Source: Patescibacteria group bacterium
Lineage (GTDB): Bacteria; Patescibacteriota; Dojkabacteria; SC72
NCBI GenBank assembly: GCA_018818345.1
Contig: JAHISI010000038.1
Coordinates: 1-5,681, forward strand
DNA: 5,681 nt
Direction of reading: 5' to 3'
A program made the position numbers and the translations under genes. The stretch's first letter is position 1; each line of letters opens with the position of its first letter. Shown piece after piece: positions 5,554-5,681 of the stretch. The notes beneath the pieces were generated by a model. It saw only the letters and a program-made list of their open reading frames with translations, was not told the origin of the DNA and did no database searches.

Positions 5554-5599
5554 TTCCCTATAGACATAGATACTATTAATAAATTAAAGGTATAACACA

Positions 5600-5681
5600 G
5601 TGGGAGCAATAAATAATCCAAATTTCGAGGAAAAAAGAAGTAAGTTTATAGGTGATTTAAGATCCAAAGGTAGATCTGAAG
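5600..5681 (+). CDS. Start of a divergent gene, product unknown (cut by right edge)
   Basis: A GTG at 5600 opens a frame that stays open for 27 codons to the right edge. It would read M-G-A-I-N-N-P-N-F-E-E-K-R-S-K-F-I-G-D-L and then continue with a basic, charged stretch. An in-frame TAA at 5585-5587 rules out a longer N-terminus. AAAGG at 5586-5590 is a plausible ribosome binding site, with 9 bases before the GTG, and a strong promoter lies about 50 bases upstream. The combination of promoter, binding site and open frame supports a real gene, although the coding evidence itself is short. I do not recognise the protein; the visible part is hydrophilic, with no signal peptide or membrane segment. 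Confidence 0.6.
   Translation, partial: MGAINNPNFEEKRSKFIGDLRSKGRSE

Noticed and set aside
1..5681. UGA-recoded (Gracilibacteria/SR1-type) code
   Set aside because: The long frames read through without any TGA and glycine is encoded by GGN throughout; standard code suffices.
1..5681. Novel defence, mobile or accessory system
   Set aside because: Every recognisable gene is core housekeeping; the only unknown is the 27-codon fragment at the right edge, which is too short to judge.

Overview
The window looks like housekeeping chromosome from an AT-rich bacterium. The best guess is a member of the Candidate Phyla Radiation (Patescibacteria). That placement is an inference from protein character only: an EF-P with an unusual Q-G-R-Q-G-G loop tip, an FtsH pore loop reading M-L-V-G, a small single-pass FtsB/DivIC-like protein, and genes that almost all lack a Shine-Dalgarno sequence. 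The standard genetic code fits, because the long frames contain no in-frame TGA and tryptophan is encoded by TGG. No mobile element, CRISPR array, phage gene or obvious accessory system is present.

Layout. Six genes lie on the minus strand. In the order they are read, from right to left, they are: an ftsB/divIC-like division gene (5460-5014), initiator tRNA-fMet (4957-4883), efp for elongation factor P (4772-4212), a second CAU-anticodon tRNA (4186-4113), ftsH (3987-2128) and polA (2113 to beyond the left edge). A divergent plus-strand gene begins near 5600 and runs off the right edge. Only its first 27 codons are visible and I do not recognise it.

Regulation. Most units have a readable sigma-70-type promoter of their own. 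The sequence TGATATAAT (extended -10) occurs three times, in front of the divergent gene, the second tRNA and ftsH. The last two share the 13-mer TTTTGATATAATC. The ftsB -10 box sits so close to its ATG that the mRNA is predicted to be leaderless. polA has no promoter of its own visible and follows ftsH by 14 bases, so the two are probably co-transcribed. I saw no convincing intrinsic terminator. No stretch longer than 300 bases lacks a gene; the longest gap is the 139-base divergent region at 5461-5599.

How the genes work together. The cluster mixes translation (initiator tRNA, a second CAU tRNA and EF-P, which binds beside P-site tRNA), envelope and division work (FtsB-like protein, FtsH protease) and DNA replication/repair (Pol I). 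The two CAU tRNAs directly flank efp. The oddities most worth checking are the Arg at the EF-P tip, the A29-U41 variant in the initiator tRNA, the leucine in the FtsH pore loop, the degenerate proofreading domain of Pol I, and the predicted leaderless start of ftsB.
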